Assembly: GCA_013289685.1 (NCBI GenBank)
Contig: JABCZL010000006.1
Location: forward strand, 186,001-250,000
DNA: 64,000 bases
Source: Acidobacteriota bacterium
GTDB taxonomy: Bacteria; Acidobacteriota; Terriglobia; Terriglobales; Acidobacteriaceae
Direction of reading: 5' to 3'
Part shown: in pieces, positions 44,034 to 52,659 of the stretch
How positions within the stretch are numbered: position 1 is the stretch's first letter
Layout of the letters: each line of letters starts with the position of its first letter
Made by a program: the position numbers and the translations under genes
Notes under the pieces: model-generated
Databases searched by the model: none
Seen by the model: only the letters and a program-made list of their open reading frames with translations
Told to the model about the DNA's origin: nothing

Positions 44034-45167
44034 ATGGCAACCACCTGCGACACAGTTCAGAGCGTGACCGTTCCGTTTCTCGACCTGCAACAACAGTACA
44101 GGAATTTGGCGCCGGGCTTAAACGAAGCGGTCCATGGGGTCTTGACTTCGGCTAACTATATTCAAGGTCCGAAGGTTGCGGAATTTGAGCGAGCCTTTGC
44201 CGAGTATTGTGGGGTCAAAGAAGCAATTGCTGTCGACTCCGGCACCGCTGCGCTACACCTGACGCTACTGGCGTTGGATATTGGTCCTGGGGATGAGGTC
44301 GTCGTTCCTGCGAATACTTTCATCGCGACCGCCGCAGCGGTTTGCGCGACGGGGGCCAGGCCCGTCTTCTTGGAAGCAGATCTCGAGAATTGGCAAATGG
44401 ATGTGGGTAAACTACCGGAGGTGCTTTCAGCACGATGTCGCGCTGTCATCGGGGTTCATCTATACGGCCAACCACTCCTCTTGCAACCTGCGTTGACGAT
44501 CTGCGCCGACAAAGGTATACATTTCATTGAAGATGCTGCTCAGGCTCACGGGGCTCGCTTCGAAGATCGTCGAGTGGGTTCTATCGGTCGCGCAGCTTGT
44601 TTCAGCTTTTACCCCGGTAAGAATCTGGGTGCGTTCGGCGATGGCGGAGCAATTACCACGGATGATCTTGCGCTTAGCGACCGCGTCCGTCGCCTTCGCG
44701 ATCACGGTCACCTCAGTAAGTACGAGCACCAGGAGGTCGGTTTCAACTACCGGATGGACGCCATTCAGGGCGCGGTATTGAACTACAAGTTGGGTTTTCT
44801 CGACGCATGGAATCAGAAAAGGAGATTTTGGGCGGCTCACTACCGGGAACGTTTGGCGAGTTTGCCACTGCTTTTTCCTTCAAGCATTTCAAACACTGAA
44901 CCCGTACACCATTTGTTCCCCCTCCGTTGTGAACGGCGCGACGCGCTCGCAGAGTTTCTTCGAGGCCGCGCCATCCAAACCGGTATCCACTACCCCATTC
45001 CCTTGCACCTTCAGCCTGCCTTCAAAGTTTTGGGCTACCAGAAGGGCGATTTTCCGATCGCTGAGAAGATCGCGGACGAAGTGCTTTCTCTACCACTTTT
45101 CCCTGAGATGACTGAGCAACAATTCGATCATGTCTGCCATTCCACCGCTGATTTCTTCGCCAGCTGA
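44034..45167 (+). CDS. DegT/DnrJ/EryC1/StrS-type sugar aminotransferase
   Basis: A 377-residue PLP enzyme; the ATG at 44034 is preferred over a TTG at 44022. The catalytic lysine is Lys196 in SFYPGKNLGAFGDGGAITTD, with the ring-stacking region IEDAAQAHGARF (Asp167) and the SGTAALHLTLLAL start. With the adjacent Gfo/Idh/MocA dehydrogenase and hexapeptide acetyltransferase it forms the dehydrogenase-aminotransferase-N-acetyltransferase set used to make 2,3-diacetamido sugars from UDP-GlcNAcA (Wlb/Wbp pathway). The last residues overlap the next gene by 38 bp. Confidence 0.9.
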   Translation: MATTCDTVQSVTVPFLDLQQQYRNLAPGLNEAVHGVLTSANYIQGPKVAEFERAFAEYCGVKEAIAVDSGTAALHLTLLALDIGPGDEVVVPANTFIATAAAVCATGARPVFLEADLENWQMDVGKLPEVLSARCRAVIGVHLYGQPLLLQPALTICADKGIHFIEDAAQAHGARFEDRRVGSIGRAACFSFYPGKNLGAFGDGGAITTDDLALSDRVRRLRDHGHLSKYEHQEVGFNYRMDAIQGAVLNYKLGFLDAWNQKRRFWAAHYRERLASLPLLFPSSISNTEPVHHLFPLRCERRDALAEFLRGRAIQTGIHYPIPLHLQPAFKVLGYQKGDFPIAEKIADEVLSLPLFPEMTEQQFDHVCHSTADFFAS

Positions 45168-45852
45168 GGAACATCGAGACCGCGATGGTGAGCTGCTGGA
45201 TCCGGTGGCGCTTGCCCCTCAACCGTTCTTCCATGCCTGCAAGCGCTGCTTCGATTTTCTTCTGGCTCTCGTGATGCTCGTGCTCTTGACGCCGCTGTGG
45301 CTATTGATCGCGGTCCTGATTGAGATTGACTCCAACGGACCAGTGCTGTTTGTGAACCGCGCTGTCGGACAATATGGCAGAGAATTTCGTCTCTACAAGT
45401 TCCGCAGCATGCATCCGGCCGAGCGGTCCGACGTGGCACGGGCTGATGTGTCAAGAAACATACTGAACGGCACGCCGACGACATATGTAGTGGGCAAGCC
45501 AGTTTATAAGACGGCACTTGCGGAGCGCGCGAGGATAACCCGCATCGGCCGTTTCTTGCGCCGCACCAGCTTCGACGAACTTCCTCAACTTTGGAATATC
45601 CTTCGGGGGGACTTGAGTTTCGTTGGACCACGGCCTTCCCTGCCCGATGAAGTTAGCCAGTACAGGGAGTGGCAAAAGCAGCGCCTGCTGGTTCCCCAGG
45701 GGCTGACCGGCTTATACCAGGTGAGCGCGCGCAACCGTGTGTCGATAGAGGAGATGATTCGGATCGACTTGGAATATATTCGCCGGCGCTCCTTTTGGGT
45801 GGATTTGAACATTATCTTTAAGACGCCTCGTGCAATGCTCTCTGGTTTGTAA
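45130..45852 (+). CDS. Phosphoglycosyl transferase (bacterial sugar transferase) 1
   Basis: A 240-residue monotopic sugar transferase. One membrane helix at about 41-64 is followed by the catalytic domain with LYKFRSM (89-94), RTSFDELPQLWNILRGDLSF and VGPRP, then GLTGLYQVSARN. This family attaches a sugar 1-phosphate to undecaprenyl phosphate and begins repeat-unit synthesis. It has no N-terminal multi-helix region, unlike the second such enzyme at 49440-50879. Two initiating enzymes in one locus suggest two glycans or alternative priming sugars. Confidence 0.9.
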   Translation: MSAIPPLISSPAEEHRDRDGELLDPVALAPQPFFHACKRCFDFLLALVMLVLLTPLWLLIAVLIEIDSNGPVLFVNRAVGQYGREFRLYKFRSMHPAERSDVARADVSRNILNGTPTTYVVGKPVYKTALAERARITRIGRFLRRTSFDELPQLWNILRGDLSFVGPRPSLPDEVSQYREWQKQRLLVPQGLTGLYQVSARNRVSIEEMIRIDLEYIRRRSFWVDLNIIFKTPRAMLSGL

Positions 45853-45876
45853 TCAGCGGGAGTCAACGTTTTCACA

Positions 45877-46929
45877 ATGACTAAATCTTCAGTTCGTGTC
45901 GGCGTTATCGGTTGCGGTTATTGGGGTCCGAACCTAGTTCGCACGCTTGCCGGGATGGAAGATGTGCAATTGGCCCGAATCAGCGACATTCGGCCGGGTC
46001 GTCTGGATTTCATCGCTAAGCGCTATCCAGATATTGTCGGATCTTGCGATGCGATGACCGTTATCTCGGATCCGAGTATCGATGCGATAGTAATTGCGAC
46101 GCCCCCAACCACACATCACAAACTGGCCATCGCAGCACTGCGAGCCGGCAAACACGTCATGGTCGAGAAACCGCTGGCCACTTCCGTCGAAGAAGGACGG
46201 CAGATGGTGCTGGTAGCGGCGCAAGCAAGCAGGATCCTCGCTGTGGGCCACCTATTTCTCTACGCACCTGCAGTCACTCGAATTCGATCCTTGTTTGATG
46301 AAGGCAGACTAGGGGATATCTATTACATATCTGCGGTTCGGACCAATGTCGGCCCCCCGGACCCTCAAGTAGATGCACTTTGGGACCTGGCGCCTCACGA
46401 TATCTCAGTCATTCTTAATCTGATGAAGGGAGTACCAGAAGAGGTTATCGCCTACGGTGCATCGTTTACCAATCGGAATTTGGCGGAGGCTGTATTTGTG
46501 ACTTTACGTTTCGGAGACGGCCGACTGGCCCAGGTTCATGTAGGCTGGCTTACTTCCAACAAGACCCGACTGATGCGTATAGTATGCAGTCAAGGGGAGG
46601 TGGTATATGACGAGATGCACCCCACGGACAAAGTACAGGTCCACAATCCCTCCATCGACAATCGACTGCAGGCCGGGGCTACGGATGCAACTCTCAGCTA
46701 TAGGTCAGGTGGCGTCTGGTGTCCGACCTTGCACAATTACGAACCGCTTCGTGCCGAATGCCGGGACTTTATCGACAGCATTTTGCAAGGTAGGCGTCCC
46801 ATTAGCGATGGTGAAACCGGGTTGTCGGTGGTGCACGTGCTCGAACTAGCTGCCAAGTGCATGCAGAATGGTGGTCGCTCAGTCTTGCAGTCTCTAAGCT
46901 CTGTCGCTCGTGCTGAGGCAATCGTATGA
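45877..46929 (+). CDS. Gfo/Idh/MocA-family sugar dehydrogenase (WlbA-like)
   Basis: A 350-residue NAD-dependent oxidoreductase. The Rossmann start is VRVGVIGCGYWGPNLVRTLA, followed by IVIATPPTTHHKLAI and HVMVEKPLATSVEEG, the Glu-Lys-Pro motif typical of the family. It sits between a sugar transferase and a hexapeptide acyltransferase, near an aminotransferase, which is the order of the UDP-GlcNAc(3NAc)A pathway. It would oxidise C3 of a UDP-N-acetylhexosaminuronate. The next gene's start overlaps its stop by 4 bp. Confidence 0.88.
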   Translation: MTKSSVRVGVIGCGYWGPNLVRTLAGMEDVQLARISDIRPGRLDFIAKRYPDIVGSCDAMTVISDPSIDAIVIATPPTTHHKLAIAALRAGKHVMVEKPLATSVEEGRQMVLVAAQASRILAVGHLFLYAPAVTRIRSLFDEGRLGDIYYISAVRTNVGPPDPQVDALWDLAPHDISVILNLMKGVPEEVIAYGASFTNRNLAEAVFVTLRFGDGRLAQVHVGWLTSNKTRLMRIVCSQGEVVYDEMHPTDKVQVHNPSIDNRLQAGATDATLSYRSGGVWCPTLHNYEPLRAECRDFIDSILQGRRPISDGETGLSVVHVLELAAKCMQNGGRSVLQSLSSVARAEAIV

Positions 46930-47513
46930 GTGACAGCGACTTCTTTGTTCACCCGCAAGCGATCGTCGAAACCGCCGACATTGGCTATGGCACGCGCGTC
47001 TGGGCTTTCTCACATGTCATGAAAACTGTTCGCCTCGGTACGAATTGCAACGTTGGAGAGCACTGCTATCTTGAATCACGCGTCGTAATTGGCAATGACG
47101 TAGTGATAAAGAATGGAGTGGCGTTGTGGGAGGGGGTCACGATTGAAGATCGCGCGTTCTTAGGTCCCAATTGTGTCTTTACCAACGATCTTTATCCCCG
47201 AAGCAAGGTGGTCAATGATCGACTCCAGACTGTCGTTCGCGAAGGTGCGAGCATTGGCGCCAACGCCACGATTCTTTGTGGTCATGAAATTGGGCGGTAC
47301 TCTCTGATTGGGGCTGGAGCGGTGGTCACGCACGACGTGCCCGACTTTGCACTCGTCACCGGAAACCCTGCTCAGCTCAGAGGGTATGTCTGTCGCTGCG
47401 GAGAAAAGCTGCTCTTTTCGACAGACGAGCAGGCACATTGCGAGTGCGGTGTCACCTTCCAACGACAAGGATTTGGAGTCCGTATTCTTGTCGAATCGGA
47501 AACCTTCGGGTGA
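46926..47513 (+). CDS. Hexapeptide-repeat N-acetyltransferase (WlbB/WbpD-like)
   Basis: A 195-residue left-handed beta-helix protein with repeated hexads (VGEHCYLESRVVIGNDVVIK, IEDRAFLGPNCVFTND, IGANATILCGHEIGRYSLIG) and NPAQLRGYVCRCGEKL at the end of the helix. Cys-x-Cys-Gly and HCECGV form a possible zinc ribbon, common in this subfamily. It likely acetylates the 3-amino group of a UDP-sugar made by the adjacent dehydrogenase and aminotransferase. It overlaps the upstream gene by 4 bp, which supports one operon. Confidence 0.9.
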   Translation: MSDSDFFVHPQAIVETADIGYGTRVWAFSHVMKTVRLGTNCNVGEHCYLESRVVIGNDVVIKNGVALWEGVTIEDRAFLGPNCVFTNDLYPRSKVVNDRLQTVVREGASIGANATILCGHEIGRYSLIGAGAVVTHDVPDFALVTGNPAQLRGYVCRCGEKLLFSTDEQAHCECGVTFQRQGFGVRILVESETFG

Positions 47514-47577
47514 CCCGCGCGTGATAAACATCAACTTTTAACTCTACACCACGAATCGAAACGGTTAGGAGACACAC

Positions 47578-48690
47578 GTGCGCGTCCTGGTAACCGGCGG
47601 TGCAGGATTTATCGGTTCTCATCTAGTTGACCGCTTCTTGAGGGAAGGCTTCCGCGTCCGGGTTCTTGACAGCCTGGATTCAAAAGTTCACCCCAACGGC
47701 TGTCCGACCTATTTGCCATCACAGATCGAATTCATTCACGGCAGTGTTACAGATAAAGCGGTGCTGAGGGAGGCTCTCAAGGGCGTGGACGTAGTGTCCC
47801 ATCAGGCTGCGTATCAGGATTACATGCCGGATTTCTCCAGATTCCTTCACGTCAACGCTGTTGGAACAGCGCTGATCTACGAATTGATCGTACAGGATCG
47901 TTTGCCAGTGAAGAAGGTGATTGTGGCGTCCTCTCAAGCCGTTTACGGAGAAGGACAATACGATTGCTTTGAGCACGGATTCTTGCTGGCAACGCCTCGG
48001 TCGCAGCAACAACTCGCGCGTGGCCAGTGGGACTTATTGTGTCCGCATTGTAAACATCCAGCATGCCCCCGACTGCTCGAAGAGGAACACACGAATCCCT
48101 ACAACCAGTACGCAGTTTCAAAGTTGGCGGGAGAGAAGATCGCCTTAGGACTCGGCTGGATCCACGGAATCCCGACGGTTAGTCTGCGATACTCAATTAC
48201 CCAGGGGCCCCGACAGTCTTTGTTCAACCACTATTCAGGGATCTGTCGGATCTTTGTCAGTCGCGCCTTGTCCGGAGATCCTTTGGTTATCTACGAGAAC
48301 GGTTGTCAGACGCGCGACTTCGTCCATATTGAAGACGTGGTGAACGCCCATATGCTGGTTCTGGAAAAAGATGCCGCGAATGGGCAAGCCTTCAATGTTG
48401 GGAGTGGCCGGGCGACCTCAGTCATCGAGTACGCGCAGTTGGTGCGCGACAAGGTCGGGAATGACGTCGAATTTCGCATCCCCGCCGAGTACCGAACCGG
48501 CGATAACCGCCACAGCGTATCATCCATCGTAAAACTTCAGGTGTTGGGCTGGGCTCCTAAACACACTCTGTCTGACATTCTGGACGACTTCATAGATTGG
48601 ATCGCAAAGAGCGGCGGCGTTCCCGAGCAGATCCAGGACGCCTACTCTGATATGAAACAGGCCGGCGTGGTGCTAGCCGCCAGCAAATAG
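47578..48690 (+). CDS. NAD-dependent sugar epimerase/dehydratase (extended SDR) with Cys-rich insertion
   Basis: A 370-residue extended SDR starting at GTG 47578, after an AGGAGA ribosome-binding site. The cofactor motif is LVTGGAGFIGSHLVDRF (Gly7, Gly10, Gly13), the catalytic Ser is in VIVASSQAVYG and Tyr178/Lys182 lie in NPYNQYAVSKLAGEK. Between these, residues 155-163 form CPHCKHPAC, a likely metal-binding loop not seen in classic epimerases. It immediately precedes a GmhA-like gene, so a role in modifying a heptose or another nucleotide sugar is plausible. Confidence 0.85.
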   Translation: MRVLVTGGAGFIGSHLVDRFLREGFRVRVLDSLDSKVHPNGCPTYLPSQIEFIHGSVTDKAVLREALKGVDVVSHQAAYQDYMPDFSRFLHVNAVGTALIYELIVQDRLPVKKVIVASSQAVYGEGQYDCFEHGFLLATPRSQQQLARGQWDLLCPHCKHPACPRLLEEEHTNPYNQYAVSKLAGEKIALGLGWIHGIPTVSLRYSITQGPRQSLFNHYSGICRIFVSRALSGDPLVIYENGCQTRDFVHIEDVVNAHMLVLEKDAANGQAFNVGSGRATSVIEYAQLVRDKVGNDVEFRIPAEYRTGDNRHSVSSIVKLQVLGWAPKHTLSDILDDFIDWIAKSGGVPEQIQDAYSDMKQAGVVLAASK

Positions 48691-48721
48691 CCTTACCGGA
48701 AGCTCGGAGAGTCCTTTTCTA

Positions 48722-49426
48722 ATGTTCAAAGTCCCACCAGAGGTAAACCCGAATATGAGCACAGCGTCTAAACTGCGAATTAGTGATGTCGATTCTTGTC
48801 CTTCTTCGGCGCCTCACGAACTCACCCGCTCGGAAACATACTTCTTGGGCGTTGAGTCTGTTATTCGGGGGTTGCCATTTGCCCTTATCGATCGCGTTGC
48901 CGACGTACTATGGCACGCTTACCTTGAAGATCGAACTGTCTACGTACTCGGCAACGGTGGCAGCGCTGCGCTCGCCTCTCACTGTGCCTGTGATCTCGGT
49001 AAGGGGACCGTTGTGAACGGCAACCGCCGCTTCCGAGTATTGGCGCTCACGGATAACCTGCCACTGATGACGGCATGGGCGAATGACGCTTCTTACGAAG
49101 AAGTATTTGCTGAGCAGTTAGCGACCTTTGTTGCCAAGAAGGACATCGTTCTGGCAATCAGCGGAAGCGGCAACTCGCCGAATGTGCTTAGGGCCCTTAA
49201 GGTTGCTAAGGCCGCCGGCGCCTTCACCATCGGGCTGACCGGTTTTCAAGGTGGCCGGATGAAACCTCTCTGCGACCTGTGCGTGATTGTTCCGTCCGAC
49301 AACATGCAGATCATTGAAGACCTTCACGTTGGTGTGAACCACGCGATCTTTTGCGCCGTAAGGGCACGGATGTGCAACTCGGTTGTTAACACTTCGGCTC
49401 GCGATAAGGTTGATGCCTCGGCTTGA
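48722..49426 (+). CDS. SIS-domain phosphoheptose isomerase-like (GmhA-like)
   Basis: A 234-residue SIS protein. VYVLGNGGSAALASHCACDL is the sugar-phosphate loop, and VLAISGSGNSPNVLRALKVA with IIEDLHVGVNHAIFC completes the GmhA signature (the His/Glu near the end bind the substrate or metal). GmhA converts sedoheptulose 7-phosphate to D-glycero-D-manno-heptose 7-phosphate. Matching kinase, nucleotidyltransferase and phosphatase genes follow at 50848-53377. An ATG at 48755 is an alternative start. Confidence 0.85.
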   Translation: MFKVPPEVNPNMSTASKLRISDVDSCPSSAPHELTRSETYFLGVESVIRGLPFALIDRVADVLWHAYLEDRTVYVLGNGGSAALASHCACDLGKGTVVNGNRRFRVLALTDNLPLMTAWANDASYEEVFAEQLATFVAKKDIVLAISGSGNSPNVLRALKVAKAAGAFTIGLTGFQGGRMKPLCDLCVIVPSDNMQIIEDLHVGVNHAIFCAVRARMCNSVVNTSARDKVDASA

Positions 49427-49439
49427 GTTGGAACTCTCG

Positions 49440-50879
49440 ATGACTACCCGCAACCTGCGAAATACTGTTCTGACTGCGGACCTCGCGTGGGGTGTGCTCG
49501 CTATGCCCCTTGCTTACCTGCTCCGTTACGGCTGGGCCTGGCACGGTTCTGCGGATAGTTCAGCGCTAACTTTCGTTCCGCCCCTGATGGCGACGCTTTT
49601 GTTTTGGAGCGTGATGTCCGCTTGGGTGCGACTCGATGGCTTTAGGGCCGGTTGGGTGTTCTCTGCTGTCGTGTCCCAACTCTCTCTCGCAGTTTCAGCT
49701 CTCATGTGCGCGCTCTTTACTCTCGCTTATTTGCTGCAAGAATATATTTCCCGGCTCGCGCTCGGGTACTTCGGTCTATTGCTCTTTTTAGGGTTTCTGG
49801 TGATCCGGGTTATAGCGAGATCAATCCTCGCTTCGCGACGAGCTCGAGGGCTCATCCGGAAGGTTGTGATCGTCGGAAACGGTCCGCTGGCTCGCGAGAT
49901 GGTCACCAAAATCAGGTGCCATCCCGAAGTACTTAGGGAAGTTGTTGGCTTCCTTAGCCCAGGTGAGGATGCTTGCCCGAATCTTCCTTCGGCGAACCGC
50001 AAGGATGCGATCACACTCCAAAGCTCCGACGTCGCTGAGCTACTTCAGTCCCGGGGGGTAGATGAAATCATTCTGACCGTCGCGACGCCTGGACATCCTG
50101 AAATAGTGGACCTCACGTCACGCTGTAATCGCAGAGGAATTGCCGTGAGTATGGTTCCGCAGCCCTATGAGCTTTATCTTACGAAACACGAACTGAGCGA
50201 TCTCGATGGCGTCCCCTTACTGCAATTGGTGCCAGTTACTTCCAGTGATGCCGAACCACTCTGGAAGCGTCCCTTCGACGTTGGCATCGCGTTAATCCTA
50301 CTTCCAGTGTGCCTGGTGCCAATGCTGGCTGCGGGAGCGCTTCTCAGATTCAAGAAAGGGCGGGCATTCCGTACCGAACGTCGGTTCGGCAAGAATGGCG
50401 TGCAATTCGGCATTTACCGTCTGAATTCGCCCCGTGCGGCGGGTTGTCTGCCGCGTTATGAACGAGTGCTTCAAAAGCTTAGCATTACGGAATTACCTCA
50501 ATTGTTGAATGTCTTGCGAGGTGATATGAGCCTTGTCGGACCAAGGCCTGAAGGACTCGACCGAGCGCTACGTTACACTGAGTGGAATCGCCAACGGCTT
50601 AAAGTTAAACCGGGGATCACAGGTCTTGCGCAGGTGTACGGGTTGCGCCATCAGCACTCCTCCGAAGATAAGACTCGCTATGACTTGCAATACATTCTTC
50701 GTCGCTCACTCTTTCAGGATGTCTCGCTGTTACTCCAAACAGCATGGACGCTGATTCTGCGAATGTTCCGCGAGCAGAGCCCAGATGCTGCCTCGGAGGT
50801 TATACCAGAGGAACCCGCGGACCTTGCCTTACAGGAGAGTTTGGTTCATGCTCATAGTTCGCAGTCCAGTGCGGATTAG
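49440..50879 (+). CDS. Phosphoglycosyl transferase (WbaP/WcaJ-type, multi-helix) 2
   Basis: The ATG at 49440 (MTTRNLRNTVLTADLAWGVL) is preferred, as earlier starts overlap the isomerase gene. The 479-residue protein has four N-terminal helices, a CoA-binding-like domain (VVIVGNGPLAREMVTKIR), a fifth membrane segment (about 276-302) and the sugar transferase domain with LSITELPQLLNVLRGDMSLV and GPRPEG, then GITGLAQVYGLR. One usual motif is altered: FGIYRLNS stands in place of the family's YKFRSM-type string. It primes undecaprenyl phosphate with a hexose 1-phosphate. Confidence 0.85.
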   Translation: MTTRNLRNTVLTADLAWGVLAMPLAYLLRYGWAWHGSADSSALTFVPPLMATLLFWSVMSAWVRLDGFRAGWVFSAVVSQLSLAVSALMCALFTLAYLLQEYISRLALGYFGLLLFLGFLVIRVIARSILASRRARGLIRKVVIVGNGPLAREMVTKIRCHPEVLREVVGFLSPGEDACPNLPSANRKDAITLQSSDVAELLQSRGVDEIILTVATPGHPEIVDLTSRCNRRGIAVSMVPQPYELYLTKHELSDLDGVPLLQLVPVTSSDAEPLWKRPFDVGIALILLPVCLVPMLAAGALLRFKKGRAFRTERRFGKNGVQFGIYRLNSPRAAGCLPRYERVLQKLSITELPQLLNVLRGDMSLVGPRPEGLDRALRYTEWNRQRLKVKPGITGLAQVYGLRHQHSSEDKTRYDLQYILRRSLFQDVSLLLQTAWTLILRMFREQSPDAASEVIPEEPADLALQESLVHAHSSQSSAD

Positions 50880-51927
50880 TTTCGGGGGTGGCGGCACTGA
50901 CCTGCCGGCCTACTATGAACAGTTTGGTGGGTCAGTTTTAAGTGTAGCCATCAACAAGTATTTCTATACCTTCCTGACATCGCGCTCGGACTCCCGCATT
51001 CAAGTGATTTCCTCTGACTTGAGGGTGTTCGAGACTTGGCATGACATCGCCAAAATGAACTTGAGTCGAAGTTCGCTGGAGATCCCGTTGGCGGTATTAA
51101 AGGAGATGAATTGCAATATTGCGGTTGATCTTTTCCTGGCGTCGGAGATTCCGCCAGGCACCGGCCTTGGGTCTTCTGCGAGCGTGTGCGTCAACATTCT
51201 AAAAACCTTGACCGCATACCTCCAGCAACCGATTTCAAAGTACGATCTAGCCGAGCGCTCATTTCACATCGCGCGTCGCATTCTCAGGAAACCCGTAGGA
51301 AAGCAAGACGAATATGCGGCTGCGTTTGGAGGCTTGAACTTCATCTCATTTCATCCGGACGGCAGCACAGAAGTTGAACCTGTCGATCTGAACCCTTCTG
51401 TTCTAGCAGAACTCCAGCGGAATCTGATGCTCTTCTTTACCGGCTCGTCCCATAACTCCTGGGGCATACTTCAGGAACAGGAGTCATCGTCCCGTAGCCA
51501 AGCCGGAACTACCGTTGACGCTTTGCACGAGGTAAAAGAGTTGGGAATCCGCATGCGTAGCGCTCTTCGGCAGGGAGATATAAGAGAACTAGGTACACTG
51601 CTTGATAAAGGATGGCAAGCCAAGCGTCGAATCTCGACAAAGATCTCTACGCCCCATATCGATGAACTCTATAGCCTCGCCCTGCGCAACGGTGCACTGG
51701 GAGGCAAAATTACCGGAGCTGGCGGCGGCGGGTTCCTGCTTCTCTATTGCGAACCTGAATTCCAGGGGAGCGTTCGAGAGGCGATGCGACAACAAGGCGT
51801 CCACGAGATGAATTTTGGATTTGATATGCAGGGTGCACAGGCCATCGCGAACGATCCGTTCGTGAATCGTGATGAACGCGGCGGTTGCCGCTGGACTTTT
51901 GTCCCGACGCAAGTGCCTGTCGCGTAG
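50848..51927 (+). CDS. GHMP kinase, heptose-7-phosphate kinase-like (HddA-like)
   Basis: The ATG at 50848 has an AGGAGAG site upstream and overlaps the previous gene by 32 bp. The 359-residue kinase has RSPVRISFGGGGTDLPAYYE at the start, the ATP loop PPGTGLGSSASVCVN (102-116) and KITGAGGGGFLLLYC near the end, as in D-glycero-D-manno-heptose 7-phosphate kinase HddA. Together with the GmhA-like and HddC-like genes it would feed GDP-D-glycero-D-manno-heptose into the polysaccharide. Confidence 0.88.
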   Translation: MLIVRSPVRISFGGGGTDLPAYYEQFGGSVLSVAINKYFYTFLTSRSDSRIQVISSDLRVFETWHDIAKMNLSRSSLEIPLAVLKEMNCNIAVDLFLASEIPPGTGLGSSASVCVNILKTLTAYLQQPISKYDLAERSFHIARRILRKPVGKQDEYAAAFGGLNFISFHPDGSTEVEPVDLNPSVLAELQRNLMLFFTGSSHNSWGILQEQESSSRSQAGTTVDALHEVKELGIRMRSALRQGDIRELGTLLDKGWQAKRRISTKISTPHIDELYSLALRNGALGGKITGAGGGGFLLLYCEPEFQGSVREAMRQQGVHEMNFGFDMQGAQAIANDPFVNRDERGGCRWTFVPTQVPVA

Positions 51928-51945
51928 GATCAGCTGACATTTTCC

Positions 51946-52659
51946 ATGAAGGCCTTTCTCTTAGCTGCTGGTCACGGCACCAGGCTTCGGCCTATTACCG
52001 ATCGTATCCCAAAGTGCCTCGTGCCAATTCGAGGCATACCGATGCTGGCTATCTGGCTCACGTTGTGCAAGAAGCTTGGCATCAACGAGGTATTGATCAA
52101 CCTTCACGCACATGCCGATGCGGTACGGACTTTTCTGCGCGAATTGGCAGATGGCGATGTGCGCGTCACAGTTGCGGAGGAAACCCGACTGTTGGGAAGT
52201 GCTGGAACACTGCGCGCCAATCGCAGCTGGGTCGATGGAGAGGAACTGTTCTGGGTGTTTTACGCGGACGTTCTTCATTGTGCCGATCTGGCAGCGATGT
52301 TGCACTTACACCGCCAGCGCACGGTCGCAGCAACCCTTGGCGTCTACGAAGTTCCTGACCCGTCGCGCTGCGGAATCATTACGGCTAATTCTCAGGACAT
52401 TATCGAGACTTTCGTTGAAAAGCCCGAACTTCCAACCAGCAACCTCGCATTTTCGGGACTCATGATTGCAACCCCCGCCTTGTTGGATGTTATTCCTGAG
52501 CGTGTCCCCTCTGACATTGGATTTGATGTGTTGCCAACACTCAAGAATCGAATGCTGGCCTTTCGGATAACCGACTATCTGATCGATGTTGGAACAATGG
52601 AGAACTATCAACGAGCGCAAACCACATGGCCTGGGTACACAACCTTTGAGAATGACTGA
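51946..52659 (+). CDS. Sugar-1-phosphate nucleotidyltransferase (HddC-like)
   Basis: A 237-residue enzyme with the NTP_transferase signature LLAAGHGTRLRPITDRIPKC (residues 5-24) and LVPIRG, plus EKPELPTS and YLIDVGTMENYQRA towards the end. It lies 18 bp after the HddA-like kinase, and HddC activates heptose 1-phosphate with GTP. Its stop overlaps the next start (ATGACTGA), so kinase, nucleotidyltransferase and phosphatase are closely coupled. Confidence 0.88.
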   Translation: MKAFLLAAGHGTRLRPITDRIPKCLVPIRGIPMLAIWLTLCKKLGINEVLINLHAHADAVRTFLRELADGDVRVTVAEETRLLGSAGTLRANRSWVDGEELFWVFYADVLHCADLAAMLHLHRQRTVAATLGVYEVPDPSRCGIITANSQDIIETFVEKPELPTSNLAFSGLMIATPALLDVIPERVPSDIGFDVLPTLKNRMLAFRITDYLIDVGTMENYQRAQTTWPGYTTFEND

